DNA of 64,000 bases, taken from assembly GCF_900129705.1 (NCBI RefSeq), contig NZ_FQWO01000002.1:124001-188000 (forward strand), written 5' to 3'. The notes below the pieces were generated by a model. That model searched no databases. It saw only the letters and a list, made by a program, of their open reading frames with translations, and had not been told where the DNA came from. This DNA comes from Flavobacterium granuli (GTDB lineage: Bacteria > Bacteroidota > Bacteroidia > Flavobacteriales > Flavobacteriaceae). Numbering within the stretch: position 1 is the first letter of the stretch; every line of letters starts with the position of its first letter. Of this stretch, positions 17,412 through 26,239 are shown one piece after another. The position numbers and the translations under genes were made by a program.

Positions 17412-17498
17412 AAGTGTTCAGCATTCAGTGTTCAGTTTGCTAAACGGTGCGTTATCCAAAAAAACTAACTGAACACCGAGCACTGATGACTGAACACT
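17412..17498. repeat. Intergenic inverted repeat, family B copy 1
   Basis: AGTGTTCAGCATTCAGTG and TTCAGTT on the left are matched in inverted orientation by AACTGAACACCGAGCACTG and TGACTGAACACT on the right. It fills the gap between the TPR gene and serS. A related CAGTATTCAGTTTTGAGTG occurs at 58931. Confidence 0.65.
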
Positions 17499-17500
17499 AA

Positions 17501-18772
17501 TTAATCTATAATATCAAACCCGCAATACGGGCGTAAAACTTCTGGAATTACGATTCCTTCCGGAGTTTGGTAATTTTCTAAAATTCCGGCAAGCACTCTT
17601 GGCAAAGCCAATGAACTTCCGTTTAAAGTATGTGCCAATTGGTTTTTCCCGTCTTTATCTTTGAAACGCAATTTCAAACGATTGGCCTGAAAAGTTTCAA
17701 AATTAGAAACCGAAGAAATTTCCAACCAGCGATCCTGAGCCGTAGAAAATACTTCAAAATCATAAGTCAATGCCGAAGCAAAGCCCATGTCCCCGCCACA
17801 AAGACGCAGGATTCTATAAGGCAATTTCAATTCGTTAAGAATATTTTTTACGTGTTCCACCATGCCGTCCAAAGCTTCATACGATTTATCGGGATGCTCC
17901 ACGCGTACAATTTCTACTTTGTCAAATTGGTGCAAACGGTTTAATCCGCGTACATGCGCACCATAAGAACCCGCTTCTCTACGGAAACAAGGCGTATAAG
18001 CCGTTGCCAAAACCGGCAATTCATTTTCGCTCAAGATAACATCTCTGAACAAGTTTGTCACCGGAACCTCAGCCGTTGGGATTAAATATAAATTATCGGT
18101 GGCATCGTGATACATCTGCCCTTCTTTATCCGGCAATTGTCCCGTACCATAAGCCGAAGCTTCATTGACCAAATGAGGCACTTGGTATTCCTGATAACCT
18201 GCTTCGGTATTTTTATCCAAGAAATAAGCAATCAAAGCGCGTTGCAATCGAGCACCTTTTCCTTTGTAAACCGGAAAACCTGCTCCGGTAATTTTATTTC
18301 CTAATTCGAAATCAATGATGTCGTATTTTTTTACCAATTCCCAATGCGGTTGTGCGCCTTCATGCAAAACAGGAATTTCTCCCGTTTCAAAAACATTCAG
18401 GTTTTCCTCCGGAGTTTTTCCTACAGGAACGATATCAGCCGGAAGATTAGGTAAAGTATATAATTTTTCTAAAAGTTCAGCGGCAAGTGCATCAGCTGTT
18501 TCCGCAAGTGCTTTGCTTTTCTCTTTGTTTAAAACGGTTTTTTCTTTGAGAATAGCAGCTTTTGATTTCTCGCCACTTTTCATCAGTTCACCTATATCTT
18601 TGGCTAATTTATTAGATTCAGATAAGATGCTGTCTAATTCTACCTGCGTAGAACGACGGCGTTCGTCTAATTGTATCACCTCTTCAACAACGGCGGCGGC
18701 ATCCATATTCTTTTTTGCCAAAGCGCTGATTACTTTCTCCTGATTCTCTCTAATAAATGCAATTTGTAACAT
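17501..18772 (-). CDS. serS: Seryl-tRNA synthetase
   Basis: 423 residues, normal for SerRS. It charges tRNA-Ser (and tRNA-Sec where present) with serine. Residues 1 to about 105 form the tRNA-binding antiparallel coiled coil. The class II catalytic core follows: TAEVPVTNLFRD, motif 2 CFRREAGSYGAHVRGL, LCGGDMGFASALTYDFEVF, and motif 3 NGSSLALPRVLAGILENYQ. A good promoter lies upstream (18820-18854). The downstream gap holds a family B repeat. Confidence 0.98.
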   Translation of the reverse strand: MLQIAFIRENQEKVISALAKKNMDAAAVVEEVIQLDERRRSTQVELDSILSESNKLAKDIGELMKSGEKSKAAILKEKTVLNKEKSKALAETADALAAELLEKLYTLPNLPADIVPVGKTPEENLNVFETGEIPVLHEGAQPHWELVKKYDIIDFELGNKITGAGFPVYKGKGARLQRALIAYFLDKNTEAGYQEYQVPHLVNEASAYGTGQLPDKEGQMYHDATDNLYLIPTAEVPVTNLFRDVILSENELPVLATAYTPCFRREAGSYGAHVRGLNRLHQFDKVEIVRVEHPDKSYEALDGMVEHVKNILNELKLPYRILRLCGGDMGFASALTYDFEVFSTAQDRWLEISSVSNFETFQANRLKLRFKDKDGKNQLAHTLNGSSLALPRVLAGILENYQTPEGIVIPEVLRPYCGFDIID

Positions 18773-18819
18773 AGCTTGATATTTATAACTCTGATGTGTG
18801 TATTTCTATATAAAGGAAG

Positions 18820-18854
18820 CAAATTTAAGGAAATGTTTGATAGAAATGGGACAA
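18820..18854 (-). promoter_or_regulatory. serS promoter
   Basis: Read leftward: TTG at 18854-18852, a 24-nt spacer, then TAAATTTG at 18827-18820, an exact TAnnTTTG match, about 47 bp before the serS ATG. Confidence 0.55.
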
Positions 18855-18860
18855 AAATTA

Positions 18861-18994
18861 GTCGAAAGTCGAAAGTCATAAAGTCAAATACTAATGTAAG
18901 GATTCAAACGTCCTAATGTTTAATTTATATTGATAACCGGACTTTAATAAAAACAGGACTTTCTAGACTTTATGACCTTGGACTTTTGACTTTA
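18861..18994. repeat. Intergenic inverted repeat, family A copy 2
   Basis: Left arm GTCGAAAGTCATAAAGTC (within 18861-18885) is complemented by AGACTTTATGACCTTGGAC then TTTTGACTTTA (18965-18994). It is the same motif as at 6090-6155 but with a longer central spacer of about 80 bp. Confidence 0.65.
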
Positions 18995-18996
18995 AA

Positions 18997-19536
18997 TTAC
19001 GCTCTTTTAATCTCGTGACCCACAAATTCTTCCAAAGTGGCAAACATTTCATCTACCGAAAGTACTTCAAAATCAGGATGTGTTTTCAGGAAATTGGCGT
19101 TCAACGCAATCAAATTTTCTTCAATTTCGAAAAAAGTGTCGTTGTTGAGCAAATCTCGAATAGGATTTACGCCTTCTAATTTCCCTTTCAGGAATTTATT
19201 CAACTTTACGCTGCTCATTAATTTTACTTTTTTGGATTGTTGCTGAAACAATTCCAAATGCTTTTCGGCACCAATTAATGCCAAGCCTTCTTCGATTAAT
19301 TCGTTTAGTTCTTTATCCCATCCCGAATTATATACAAATTGAGCAAAATTCCCCTCGGTATATTGTGATGTATAATAATCTAAATAATAACTCATTATAG
19401 CATCTTCGTGAATCAAATCATCGTTTACACCTTCCTCGCGCATTAAGTTGATCACCGAAATATTAGAGTGAATTACATCTTGGAGATTTTCACTGTTGGC
19501 CGCTGTTTCTGAAATAATTATTCTACCGAATTCCAT
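18997..19536 (-). CDS. DMP19/DUF4375-like protein
   Basis: 179 residues, acidic, soluble, with no signal peptide. The middle contains YYTSQYTEGNFAQFVYNSGW, then EEGLALIGAEKHLELF, the arrangement of the DUF4375/DMP19 family ('D-x-x-x-GGF-x-Q-[YF]-x-x-N-x-x' followed by an 'IGA' helix). DMP19 of Neisseria is a DNA-mimic protein that sequesters a transcription factor; whether that applies here is unknown. It sits just downstream of a 56-residue basic protein gene and its 3' end abuts a family A repeat. Family assignment is moderate. Confidence 0.75.
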   Translation of the reverse strand: MEFGRIIISETAANSENLQDVIHSNISVINLMREEGVNDDLIHEDAIMSYYLDYYTSQYTEGNFAQFVYNSGWDKELNELIEEGLALIGAEKHLELFQQQSKKVKLMSSVKLNKFLKGKLEGVNPIRDLLNNDTFFEIEENLIALNANFLKTHPDFEVLSVDEMFATLEEFVGHEIKRA

Positions 19537-19605
19537 AAGTTTTGTGTTTGAATACTAAAGTGCAAATTTCGGGTAAATAAAAACAGAAATGAAATACAAT
19601 GCGAT

Positions 19606-19776
19606 TTATATGCTATCCGATTCGTCACTACTCTTTTTCTGATTCATTTTTGTAACCAAAGCTTTCAAACGCAAGGCTTTTTCTTTTTTTTCTTCTTGAA
19701 GTTTAGCCTTTTTCCTATTGAGCAATTTGGTATGCAACGCCTTGTTTTTGGTGTTTTTTTCGGGTCCTTTTGCCAT
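19606..19776 (-). CDS. Small lysine-rich conserved protein, 56 residues
   Basis: ATG at 19776, TAA at 19608-19606. It begins MAKGPEKNTKNKALHTKLLN and continues as an unbroken basic helix (RKKAKLQEEKKEKALRLKAL), ending SSDESDSI. About 30 percent of residues are Lys or Arg. It has no signal peptide or Cys. I have the impression that small proteins of this type are widespread in Flavobacteriia, perhaps nucleic-acid or ribosome associated, but I cannot name a family. Codon use and start context fit a real gene; it lies in the only sizeable gap between the DMP19-like gene and metG. Confidence 0.6.
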   Translation of the reverse strand: MAKGPEKNTKNKALHTKLLNRKKAKLQEEKKEKALRLKALVTKMNQKKSSDESDSI

Positions 19777-19860
19777 GGTTTACAGTCTTCATTAATTATG
19801 TATACAAATATAAACAAAGCCATTTTAAAAATCAGGAAAGTATTAAATTCCTAAATAACC

Positions 19861-19938
19861 TAGCCCCGATAGCAGTGAAAATCCTTTCTATTTTTAAAGA
19901 AAAATAGAAAGATTGCAATGGATAGCGGGAAATTGCTT
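19861..19938. repeat. Intergenic element CCCCGATAGC...GATAGCGGG with central hairpin
   Basis: The element is bounded by CCCCGATAGC and GATAGCGGG and holds a perfect 12-bp hairpin, CTTTCTATTTTT / AAAAATAGAAAG with loop AAAG (19884-19911). I believe near-identical elements recur between genes in many Flavobacterium genomes; that is from memory. Its right end touches the metG -33 site. Confidence 0.6.
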
Positions 19939-19966
19939 CAAATAAAAATTCTATTGCTTATTTTTG
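19933..19966 (+). promoter_or_regulatory. metG promoter
   Basis: TTG at 19933-19935, a 23-nt spacer, then TATTTTTG (19959-19966), an exact match to TTG-N(17-23)-TAnnTTTG, 20 bp before the metG ATG. Confidence 0.65.
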
Positions 19967-19985
19967 CACTCAATAAAATTGAATC

Positions 19986-22046
19986 ATGATACAGAATCCA
20001 AAAAGATATACGATTACAGCGGCATTACCGTATACGAACGGACCGATTCACATTGGCCATTTGGCGGGTGTTTACGTGCCTTCGGACATATATTCCAGAT
20101 ATTTAAGATTGCAGGGAAAAGACGTTTTGTTTGTTTGCGGAAGTGACGAGCACGGCGTGGCGATTTCGATGAAAGCCAAAAAAGAAGGTATTACACCACA
20201 GCAAGTAATCGATAAATATGATGGAATTATCCGTAAATCGTTCTCTGATTTTGGAATTTCGTTTGATAATTATTCCAGAACTTCGGCTAAAATACATCAC
20301 GATACCGCTTCGGAATTTTTTAGAACGCTGTATGACAAAGGTGATTTTATCGAAGAAGTGACCGAGCAATTGTATGATGCAAAAGCAGACCAATTCTTGG
20401 CTGACCGTTTTGTAGTGGGAACTTGTCCAAAATGTGGCAATGAAGAAGCCTATGGCGACCAATGCGAAAAATGTGGCTCGACTTTGAATGCTACGGATTT
20501 GATTAATCCAAAATCGACCATTACGGGAGAAACGCCTATTTTGAAATCGACGAAACACTGGTTTTTACCTTTGGACCGTTATGAAGATTTCTTGAAAGAG
20601 TGGATTCTCGTTGGACATAAAAATGACTGGAAACCGAATGTTTACGGCCAAGTAAAATCTTGGATTGACGGTGGATTAGAACCTCGTGCCGTAACTCGTG
20701 ATTTAGATTGGGGAATTGACGTTCCGGTTGAAGGTGCCGAAGGAAAAAAATTATACGTTTGGTTTGATGCGCCAATTGGTTACATTTCGTCCACGAAAGA
20801 ATGGGCAGCGAGAGAAGGAAAAGATTGGGAACCGTACTGGAAAGATCAAGACACTAAACTGGTTCACTTCATCGGGAAAGACAATATTGTTTTTCATTGC
20901 ATCATTTTCCCTGCGATGTTGAAAGCCGAAGGAAGTTATATTTTGCCGGACAATGTTCCTGCCAATGAGTTCTTGAACTTAGAAGGAAATAAATTGTCTA
21001 CGTCTAAAAACTGGGCAGTTTGGTTGCACGAATACTTGGAAGAATTCCCAAACCAGCAAGATGTTTTGCGCTATGCTTTGACATCGAATGCGCCGGAAAC
21101 CAAGGATAATGACTTTACTTGGAAAGATTTTCAGGCGAGAAACAACAATGAATTGGTTGCAATTTACGGTAATTTCATTAATCGTGTCGTGGTGTTGACC
21201 AATAAATATTACAACGGAATTGTTCCATCTCCAAACGAACTTTCGGAAGTAGACGAACAAACTCTAGCAGAACTAAAAGCCTATCCTGCGGTGATTTCGA
21301 GTTCAATCGAAAGATATAGATTCAGAGAAGCTTTGGGCGAAATGATGAACGTAGCTCGTCTAGGAAATAAATATTTGGCCGACGAAGAGCCTTGGAAAGT
21401 GATAAAAGACAATCCGGAGCGCGTGCAAACTCAAATGTATGTGGCCTTGCAAATTGCGGCAGCTTTGAGCTCGCTTTGCGAACCGTTCTTGCCTTTTACT
21501 GCTACTAAACTATCTCGTATTCTAAAAATTGAAGACAAAATCGATTGGAACACCGTTGCTGATGATTCTGATTTAATTCCGGCTGGACACCAAATAGGCG
21601 AAGCAGAATTGCTTTTTGCCAAAATCGAAGACGAAGAAATTCAAAAACAAATAGACAAACTCGAAGCGACTAAAACCGCCAATACTGCCGAAAACAAAAA
21701 AGCAGAACCACAAAAAGAAGCCATTCAATTTGAGGATTTTGCCAAAATGGACATTCGTACAGGAACTATCTTGGAAGCCGAAAAAATGCCAAAAGCCAAT
21801 AAACTTTTGATTCTAAAAGTAGATACCGGAATTGACGTTCGCACGATAGTTTCGGGAATTGCCGAAAGTTTCAAACCAGAAGATATTATTGGAAAACGAG
21901 TTACTGTTTTAGTGAATTTAGCTCCAAGAAATTTGCGCGGTGTAGAAAGCCAAGGAATGATTTTAATGACTACAAATACTGAAGGAAAACTGGTTTTTGT
22001 AAACCCAGATACTGACGGTGTTGCCAATGGCGAAACGATAAATTAA
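19986..22046 (+). CDS. metG: Methionyl-tRNA synthetase
   Basis: 686 residues, the long dimeric MetRS form. It charges elongator and initiator tRNA with methionine. HIGH at 22-25 (PIHIGHLAG); a zinc knuckle about 147-163 (CPKCGNE...CEKCG); KMSKS equivalent KLSTS at about 336 ([11 protein letters not shown]); anticodon-binding helices; a Lys/Ala-rich linker ([18 protein letters not shown]); and a C-terminal EMAP-II/Trbp111 tRNA-binding fold from about 575 ([38 protein letters not shown]). A clean flavobacterial promoter precedes it. The DMT exporter gene starts 72 bp after the stop. Confidence 0.98.
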   Translation: MIQNPKRYTITAALPYTNGPIHIGHLAGVYVPSDIYSRYLRLQGKDVLFVCGSDEHGVAISMKAKKEGITPQQVIDKYDGIIRKSFSDFGISFDNYSRTSAKIHHDTASEFFRTLYDKGDFIEEVTEQLYDAKADQFLADRFVVGTCPKCGNEEAYGDQCEKCGSTLNATDLINPKSTITGETPILKSTKHWFLPLDRYEDFLKEWILVGHKNDWKPNVYGQVKSWIDGGLEPRAVTRDLDWGIDVPVEGAEGKKLYVWFDAPIGYISSTKEWAAREGKDWEPYWKDQDTKLVHFIGKDNIVFHCIIFPAMLKAEGSYILPDNVPANEFLNLEGNKLSTSKNWAVWLHEYLEEFPNQQDVLRYALTSNAPETKDNDFTWKDFQARNNNELVAIYGNFINRVVVLTNKYYNGIVPSPNELSEVDEQTLAELKAYPAVISSSIERYRFREALGEMMNVARLGNKYLADEEPWKVIKDNPERVQTQMYVALQIAAALSSLCEPFLPFTATKLSRILKIEDKIDWNTVADDSDLIPAGHQIGEAELLFAKIEDEEIQKQIDKLEATKTANTAENKKAEPQKEAIQFEDFAKMDIRTGTILEAEKMPKANKLLILKVDTGIDVRTIVSGIAESFKPEDIIGKRVTVLVNLAPRNLRGVESQGMILMTTNTEGKLVFVNPDTDGVANGETIN

Positions 22047-22118
22047 AAAAGCCAAAACGCGGATTTAGAAATTAAAATCAATTAATCCTTTAAATCCGTG
22101 TTTTAAAAATCATTAAAA

Positions 22119-23027
22119 ATGACCAACGCAAAACCTCGATTAGCTTTAGCTATTGGAATTCTCTGTATTTCGGTTTTTCCAATACTGGTTAAACTCCAGC
22201 TGACTGGTGGTTTAATCTCTGCTTTTTACCGAATGGCGATCGCGGGAGCACTACTATTACCTTATGTTTTTATTACTAAAAAATTCAAATTACCCCAATT
22301 AAAGATTAGTCTACTAGCGGTTCTTTGTGGTCTTCTATTTGCTGCCGATGTCGCTGTTTGGAATATTTCTATACAGGAATCCAGCGCAACCCAAGCTACA
22401 TTACTTACTAATCTGTCCCCGGTTTGGGTAGGTATTGGTTCTTTTTTATTTTTAAAAAACAAACCTGCACTTAATTTCTGGATTGGAACATTGATTGCCA
22501 TTTTCGGAATGATTACACTTGTGGGATTTGAGTTCTTTATCAACTTAGACTTCAACATTGCATTTTCTCTCGCTATATTATCCGGAATTCTATACGCGGT
22601 TTATATGCTAGTCAGCAAAAATATACTATCAGATATGGATGTGCTTACCTTTATGTCCATTACACTAATAACCTCAACCCTATTTCTGGGAATTGTCTGC
22701 CTAATTTTAAACGAACCTTTTAGTGGTTTTTCTAATGCAGGATGGGGCGTTTTATTCATCCAAGGAATAGTTTGCCAACTCATTGCCTGGCTGCTTATCA
22801 GTTATGCTACGCAACATATGCGAGCCACACGTGTTTCCCTGAGCTTACTGGGCCAAGCGGTTTTAGCCACAATTCTTGCCTGGCTATTCTTAGATGAAAA
22901 AATAACTTTCCAAATGATTATTGGGGGCTTGATATTACTTTTGGGAATCAGAACTACCTTTTATTCCAAAACAATTTCTATACGAAACTTATTAAATCCT
23001 AAAGAACATTCTTCTACAGATATATAA
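22119..23027 (+). CDS. DMT-superfamily (EamA) transporter
   Basis: 302 residues with ten predicted membrane helices in two EamA repeats of about 140 residues. The first repeat runs from LALAIGILCISVFPILVK to GMITLVGFEFF; the second from LAILSGILYAVYMLVSKNIL to IIGGLILLLGIRTTFY. Conserved features include ISAFYRMAIAGALLLPY and SSATQATLLTNLSPVWVGIG. Members export metabolites or amino acids across the inner membrane; substrate unknown. It is separated from the HAD gene by 5 bp, so the two are probably cotranscribed. A second EamA protein is at 31902. Confidence 0.9.
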   Translation: MTNAKPRLALAIGILCISVFPILVKLQLTGGLISAFYRMAIAGALLLPYVFITKKFKLPQLKISLLAVLCGLLFAADVAVWNISIQESSATQATLLTNLSPVWVGIGSFLFLKNKPALNFWIGTLIAIFGMITLVGFEFFINLDFNIAFSLAILSGILYAVYMLVSKNILSDMDVLTFMSITLITSTLFLGIVCLILNEPFSGFSNAGWGVLFIQGIVCQLIAWLLISYATQHMRATRVSLSLLGQAVLATILAWLFLDEKITFQMIIGGLILLLGIRTTFYSKTISIRNLLNPKEHSSTDI

Positions 23028-23032
23028 AAGAT

Positions 23033-23725
23033 ATGAAAAATATAAAAGTAATCGCTTTTGATGCTGATGACACCTTATTTGTCAATGAAACTTATTTTGC
23101 CGAAACTGAAGAAAAATTCTGCAGTTTAATGAGTGATTATCTGTCACATCAGGGAATTTCAAAAGAACTTTTCAAGATCGAAATCGACAATTTAAAATTA
23201 TACGGTTACGGCATCAAAGGATACATCCTTTCGATGATTGAGGCGGCAATGAAAATCTCTAACAACACTATTTCCATCGAAGCCATCGAAAGAATTATCC
23301 AATACGGCAAAGAATTAACCGAAAAACCTATCGTTCTATTAGAAGGTGTCGAAGAAACTTTGGAAGCCTTACATGGAAAATACAAACTGGTTGTTGCCAC
23401 CAAAGGGGATTTACTAGACCAACGCAGAAAACTTCACAACTCCGGACTTGGGAAATATTTTCACCATATCGAAGTAATGTCAGACAAACAGGAGGTTGAT
23501 TATTCTGACTTAATTAAGCGATTGGAAATTCAACCCGAAGAATTTTTCATGATTGGAAATTCATTAAAATCGGATGTCTTACCTGTTTTGGCTATTGGCG
23601 GACATGCTGTTCATATTCCTTTTCACACTACTTGGGAACATGAAAAAATCAACCATAAAGTGGAGCATAAAAATTTCAGCTCTTTCGAAAAAATTACGGA
23701 TGTTTTAAGCCAATTCGAAAATTAA
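23033..23725 (+). CDS. HAD-superfamily hydrolase
   Basis: 230 residues. HAD motif I is VIAFDADDTLF with nucleophile D10 and acid D12, motif II is in LVVATKGD (about 115-122), motif III Lys near the YSDLIKRLEI segment, and motif IV MIGNSLKSDVLPVLAIGG with the metal-binding Asp. A helical cap lies between residues 16 and 90. It probably acts as a small-molecule phosphatase, substrate unknown. The start is 5 bp after the EamA gene. A 268-bp AT-rich gap with a weak TTGAATTA/TAATTCAA hairpin (23785-23811) follows. Confidence 0.9.
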   Translation: MKNIKVIAFDADDTLFVNETYFAETEEKFCSLMSDYLSHQGISKELFKIEIDNLKLYGYGIKGYILSMIEAAMKISNNTISIEAIERIIQYGKELTEKPIVLLEGVEETLEALHGKYKLVVATKGDLLDQRRKLHNSGLGKYFHHIEVMSDKQEVDYSDLIKRLEIQPEEFFMIGNSLKSDVLPVLAIGGHAVHIPFHTTWEHEKINHKVEHKNFSSFEKITDVLSQFEN

Positions 23726-23934
23726 GAATATCGTCAACAACAAGTCGTTTTTTTGTTACATTTTTAACATCTGAAACCTTTAGATTGAATTATTACCAAT
23801 TTTTAATTCAAAAAAACTCATAAATGATTTCATTATCAAAAAATATAGCACTAAAAAATAATTGAATACCCATTAAAAGCCTAAAAAAATTACTTATTTA
23901 CAAAATAAACAACTAACCTTATATAATTAACTGA

Positions 23935-23970
23935 TTGAAATTTCTTATCAAATAATATATCGTATTTTTG
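23935..23970 (+). promoter_or_regulatory. Promoter of the OmpA-type porin gene
   Basis: TATTTTTG (23963-23970) matches TAnnTTTG exactly; TTG at 23935-23937 is 25 nt upstream, slightly long. The -7 box is 23 bp from the ATG. Confidence 0.55.
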
Positions 23971-23993
23971 CATAAATTTTAAAAATTACAATA

Positions 23994-25250
23994 ATGAAAA
24001 AATTTATGTTCGCATTAGTTTTTGCTTCAGGAGTTTCGGCTGTGAATGCGCAAACTGTTACTGAAAAAAACACAGAAAACAACTTTAATAAATGGTCTGT
24101 TGAATTGGCCGGTGGTGTTAATAAAACACAAAGACCAATGACAGCAGGATATTTTACATCTACACCAAGTCCTTATGTAGTTGATCTTGGAGCTAGATAC
24201 ATGTTCAATAATAAATTTGGTTTGAAAGCTGATTTCGGTTACAACAGCTTCCAAGGAAAAAACAACTCTATTGATTTTGACACTAAATACTACAGAGCAG
24301 ACATTCAAGCGGTAGCTAACTTAGGAAGAATCATGAATTTCGAAACTTGGACTAACACTCTTGGTTTATTAGCACATGCTGGTTTTGGTTTAGCTCAATT
24401 AGAAGATCAAAACTCTGCATTGAAAGACAGAATGGGTAACTTTATGGCTGGTGTAACAGGTCAAATCAAATTATCTAACAGAATCGCTTTAACTGGAGAT
24501 TTTACAACTATCCTTAACGCTTCTCAAAACGCTGCTTTTGACGCTGCAAGTACAGTTTCTTCTAGAGGATTTTCTGGAATCTTATTCAACGGAACTGTTG
24601 GTGTAACTGTTTACTTAGGTAAAAACGCTAAACATGCTGACTGGGTTACTCTAGTAGACAAAGATGTATTAGCATTAAAAGACAGAGTTGACACTCTTGA
24701 AACTATGTTGATCGATACTGATCAAGATGGTGTTGCTGATTACTTAGACCTAGAAAAAAATACTGTTTCTGGAGTAATGGTTGATTCTAAAGGAAGAGCT
24801 ATTGATTTAAACAAAAATAACGTTCCAGATGAATTGGAAAGCTATTTATTGGCAAACTACGCAAAAAACACTGGTAACTCAGCAGTTTTAAACAACAACG
24901 AATTGATTAAAAACTTAATCAACAGTGGTTACGTAAGTACTTACTTTGATTTCAATAAATCAACTCCTACTGATGTTTCTACTGATGGAATCGATTTTAT
25001 CTTAACTTATTTAAGAAACAATCCTTCTGCTTCAGTTGACATTATTGGTCATGCTGACGAATTAGGAAAAACTGCTTATAACAACAAATTATCTACTGCA
25101 AGAGCAAACAACATAAAAGATGTTTTAGTTAAAGCTAAAATCAATGCTTCAAGATTGAATGTTGTTTCTGCTGGTGAAGACAATTCAGTTGAGAAAAATT
25201 CTGATGCTGCTAGAAAACTAGTAAGAAAAGTTACTTTCAAAATAAAATAA
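23994..25250 (+). CDS. OmpA-family outer-membrane porin
   Basis: 418 residues. Signal peptide to about residue 19 (KKFMFALVFASGVSAVNAQ), an N-terminal eight-stranded barrel-like region (about 30-215, e.g. WSVELAGGVNKTQRP, VDLGARYMFNNKFGLKADFG), a thrombospondin type 3-like Ca-binding hinge with DTDQDGVADYLDL and LNKNNVPDE (about 240-285), and an OmpA peptidoglycan-binding domain (about 310-418: TYFDFNKSTPTD, DIIGHADELGKTAYNNKLS, ARKLVRKVTF). Codons are unusually uniform (GCT, GGT, AAC, TTA preferred), as in abundant proteins. It is probably a major outer-membrane protein; single gene with its own promoter and terminator. Confidence 0.93.
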   Translation: MKKFMFALVFASGVSAVNAQTVTEKNTENNFNKWSVELAGGVNKTQRPMTAGYFTSTPSPYVVDLGARYMFNNKFGLKADFGYNSFQGKNNSIDFDTKYYRADIQAVANLGRIMNFETWTNTLGLLAHAGFGLAQLEDQNSALKDRMGNFMAGVTGQIKLSNRIALTGDFTTILNASQNAAFDAASTVSSRGFSGILFNGTVGVTVYLGKNAKHADWVTLVDKDVLALKDRVDTLETMLIDTDQDGVADYLDLEKNTVSGVMVDSKGRAIDLNKNNVPDELESYLLANYAKNTGNSAVLNNNELIKNLINSGYVSTYFDFNKSTPTDVSTDGIDFILTYLRNNPSASVDIIGHADELGKTAYNNKLSTARANNIKDVLVKAKINASRLNVVSAGEDNSVEKNSDAARKLVRKVTFKIK

Positions 25251-25269
25251 GCTATTCTATTTATAGTCC

Positions 25270-25306
25270 AAAAGGTCCCAAAAGAAATTTCTTTTGGGAC
25301 CTTTTT
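25270..25306 (+). terminator. Strong terminator after the porin gene
   Basis: Perfect 18-bp arms AAAAGGTCCCAAAAGAAA / TTTCTTTTGGGACCTTTT without a spacer, followed by TATTTTT. Confidence 0.92.
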
Positions 25307-25446
25307 ATTTTTACCAATTCGTCGAAATCAACAACAAGAAAAACACATCCTTAACACAACGATCTGCACAAATTCAAAGCTTACTTTCTCTAAATCACAC
25401 ATAGATAACGAACTCTTTTTTGTAACTTTACAAGAAACATTTTACC

Positions 25447-25956
25447 ATGCTATCAAAAAACATCGAAACCGCATTAAACAATCAGATTCGCATTGAAGCT
25501 GAATCCAGTCAGATTTATCTTGCAATGGCTTCTTGGGCCGAAACACATGGATTAGAAGGTGTATCAAAATTCATGTATCTACAATCTGACGAAGAGCGCA
25601 TGCACATGCTCAAAATAATTAAATTTTTAAATGAGCGCGGCGGTCATGCCAAAGTCACTGATTTACTGGCCCCAAAAACAAATTACGCCACATTCAAAGA
25701 AATGTTTGAAGAAGTGTACCAACATGAAGTTTTCGTTTCCGAATCCATTAACGATTTAGTACATATTTCTCTCACTGAAAAAGATTATGCTACTCATAAC
25801 TTCTTACAATGGTATGTTGCCGAACAAATTGAAGAAGAGGCCCAAGCCAAAGTTATTTTGGACAAAATCAATTTAATAGGCGATGACAAAGGCGGGCTAT
25901 ATCTATTTGACAGAGACATGCAAGAACTCACACAAAGGAACGCTACCGCTAAATAA
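25447..25956 (+). CDS. ftnA: Ferritin
   Basis: 169 residues, non-haem bacterial ferritin. It oxidises Fe(II) and stores it as mineral inside a 24-subunit shell. Ferroxidase-centre residues line up with the E. coli FtnA numbering: E17 (RIEAESSQIYLAMASWAE), E50 and H53 (DEERMHMLKI), with E/Q partners in the later helices (FVSESINDLVH, WYVAEQIEEEAQAK). A weak -7 element TAACTTTA is at 25423-25430. A small Cys-rich protein is encoded 57 bp downstream in the same direction. Confidence 0.95.
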   Translation: MLSKNIETALNNQIRIEAESSQIYLAMASWAETHGLEGVSKFMYLQSDEERMHMLKIIKFLNERGGHAKVTDLLAPKTNYATFKEMFEEVYQHEVFVSESINDLVHISLTEKDYATHNFLQWYVAEQIEEEAQAKVILDKINLIGDDKGGLYLFDRDMQELTQRNATAK

Positions 25957-26013
25957 AACTAATCTAAGGTCGTCTCCAAAGATTTTCCACCTCTTGATTT
26001 AATTCTTTATAAA

Positions 26014-26181
26014 TTGGGCAAAAAGGATAAAAATAAGGCCAAAAAAAAGGATAAAAAAAAACTCCTTGAAAATGATAAGCCCGCCAAAGACTTAAAGAAA
26101 GAGTGTTGTGAAAAATATAAAAAAGGAGAAGACAAAAGATGCAAACGCTGCCCTCGATTTGACTTACCCAAAAATAATTAG
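26014..26181 (+). CDS. Small Cys-rich basic protein, TTG start
   Basis: 55 residues if translation starts at TTG 26014; the frame has no ATG after the stops at 25954-25962. The N-terminal half is Lys-rich (MGKKDKNKAKKKDKKKLLEN) and the C-terminal part is CCEKYKKGEDKRCKRCPRF, then DLPKNN. The four Cys (CC-x9-C-x2-C) could bind a metal. I have the impression that similar short proteins ending in this Cys motif occur in Flavobacteriia, but cannot name a family. It follows ferritin by 57 bp and is closed by a hairpin, so cotranscription with ferritin is plausible. Confidence 0.55.
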   Translation: MGKKDKNKAKKKDKKKLLENDKPAKDLKKECCEKYKKGEDKRCKRCPRFDLPKNN

Positions 26182-26219
26182 TCCCGGTTTCCAGTATAAA
26201 AGAACTGAACACCGGGACT
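26180..26219. terminator. Bidirectional hairpin between the Cys-rich gene and ssb
   Basis: AGTCCCGGT (26180-26188) pairs perfectly with ACCGGGACT (26211-26219) across a 22-nt loop that itself has CAGT/ACTG complementarity. The genes converge here. Confidence 0.65.
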
Positions 26220-26239
26220 TAATTTTAACAAATACTGAT

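Noticed and set aside
15628..17424. Start of the TPR protein at 17424
   Set aside because: It lies within an intergenic repeat; the ATG at 17406 begins a standard signal peptide.
18315..18743. Rightward 142-residue frame inside serS
   Set aside because: Composition is Ser/Ala/Phe repeats from the antisense of the coiled-coil arm of SerRS; no start context or motif.
25964..26212. Leftward 82-residue frame
   Set aside because: It opposes the small Cys-rich gene and consists mainly of aromatic and Pro residues derived from Lys codons read backwards.
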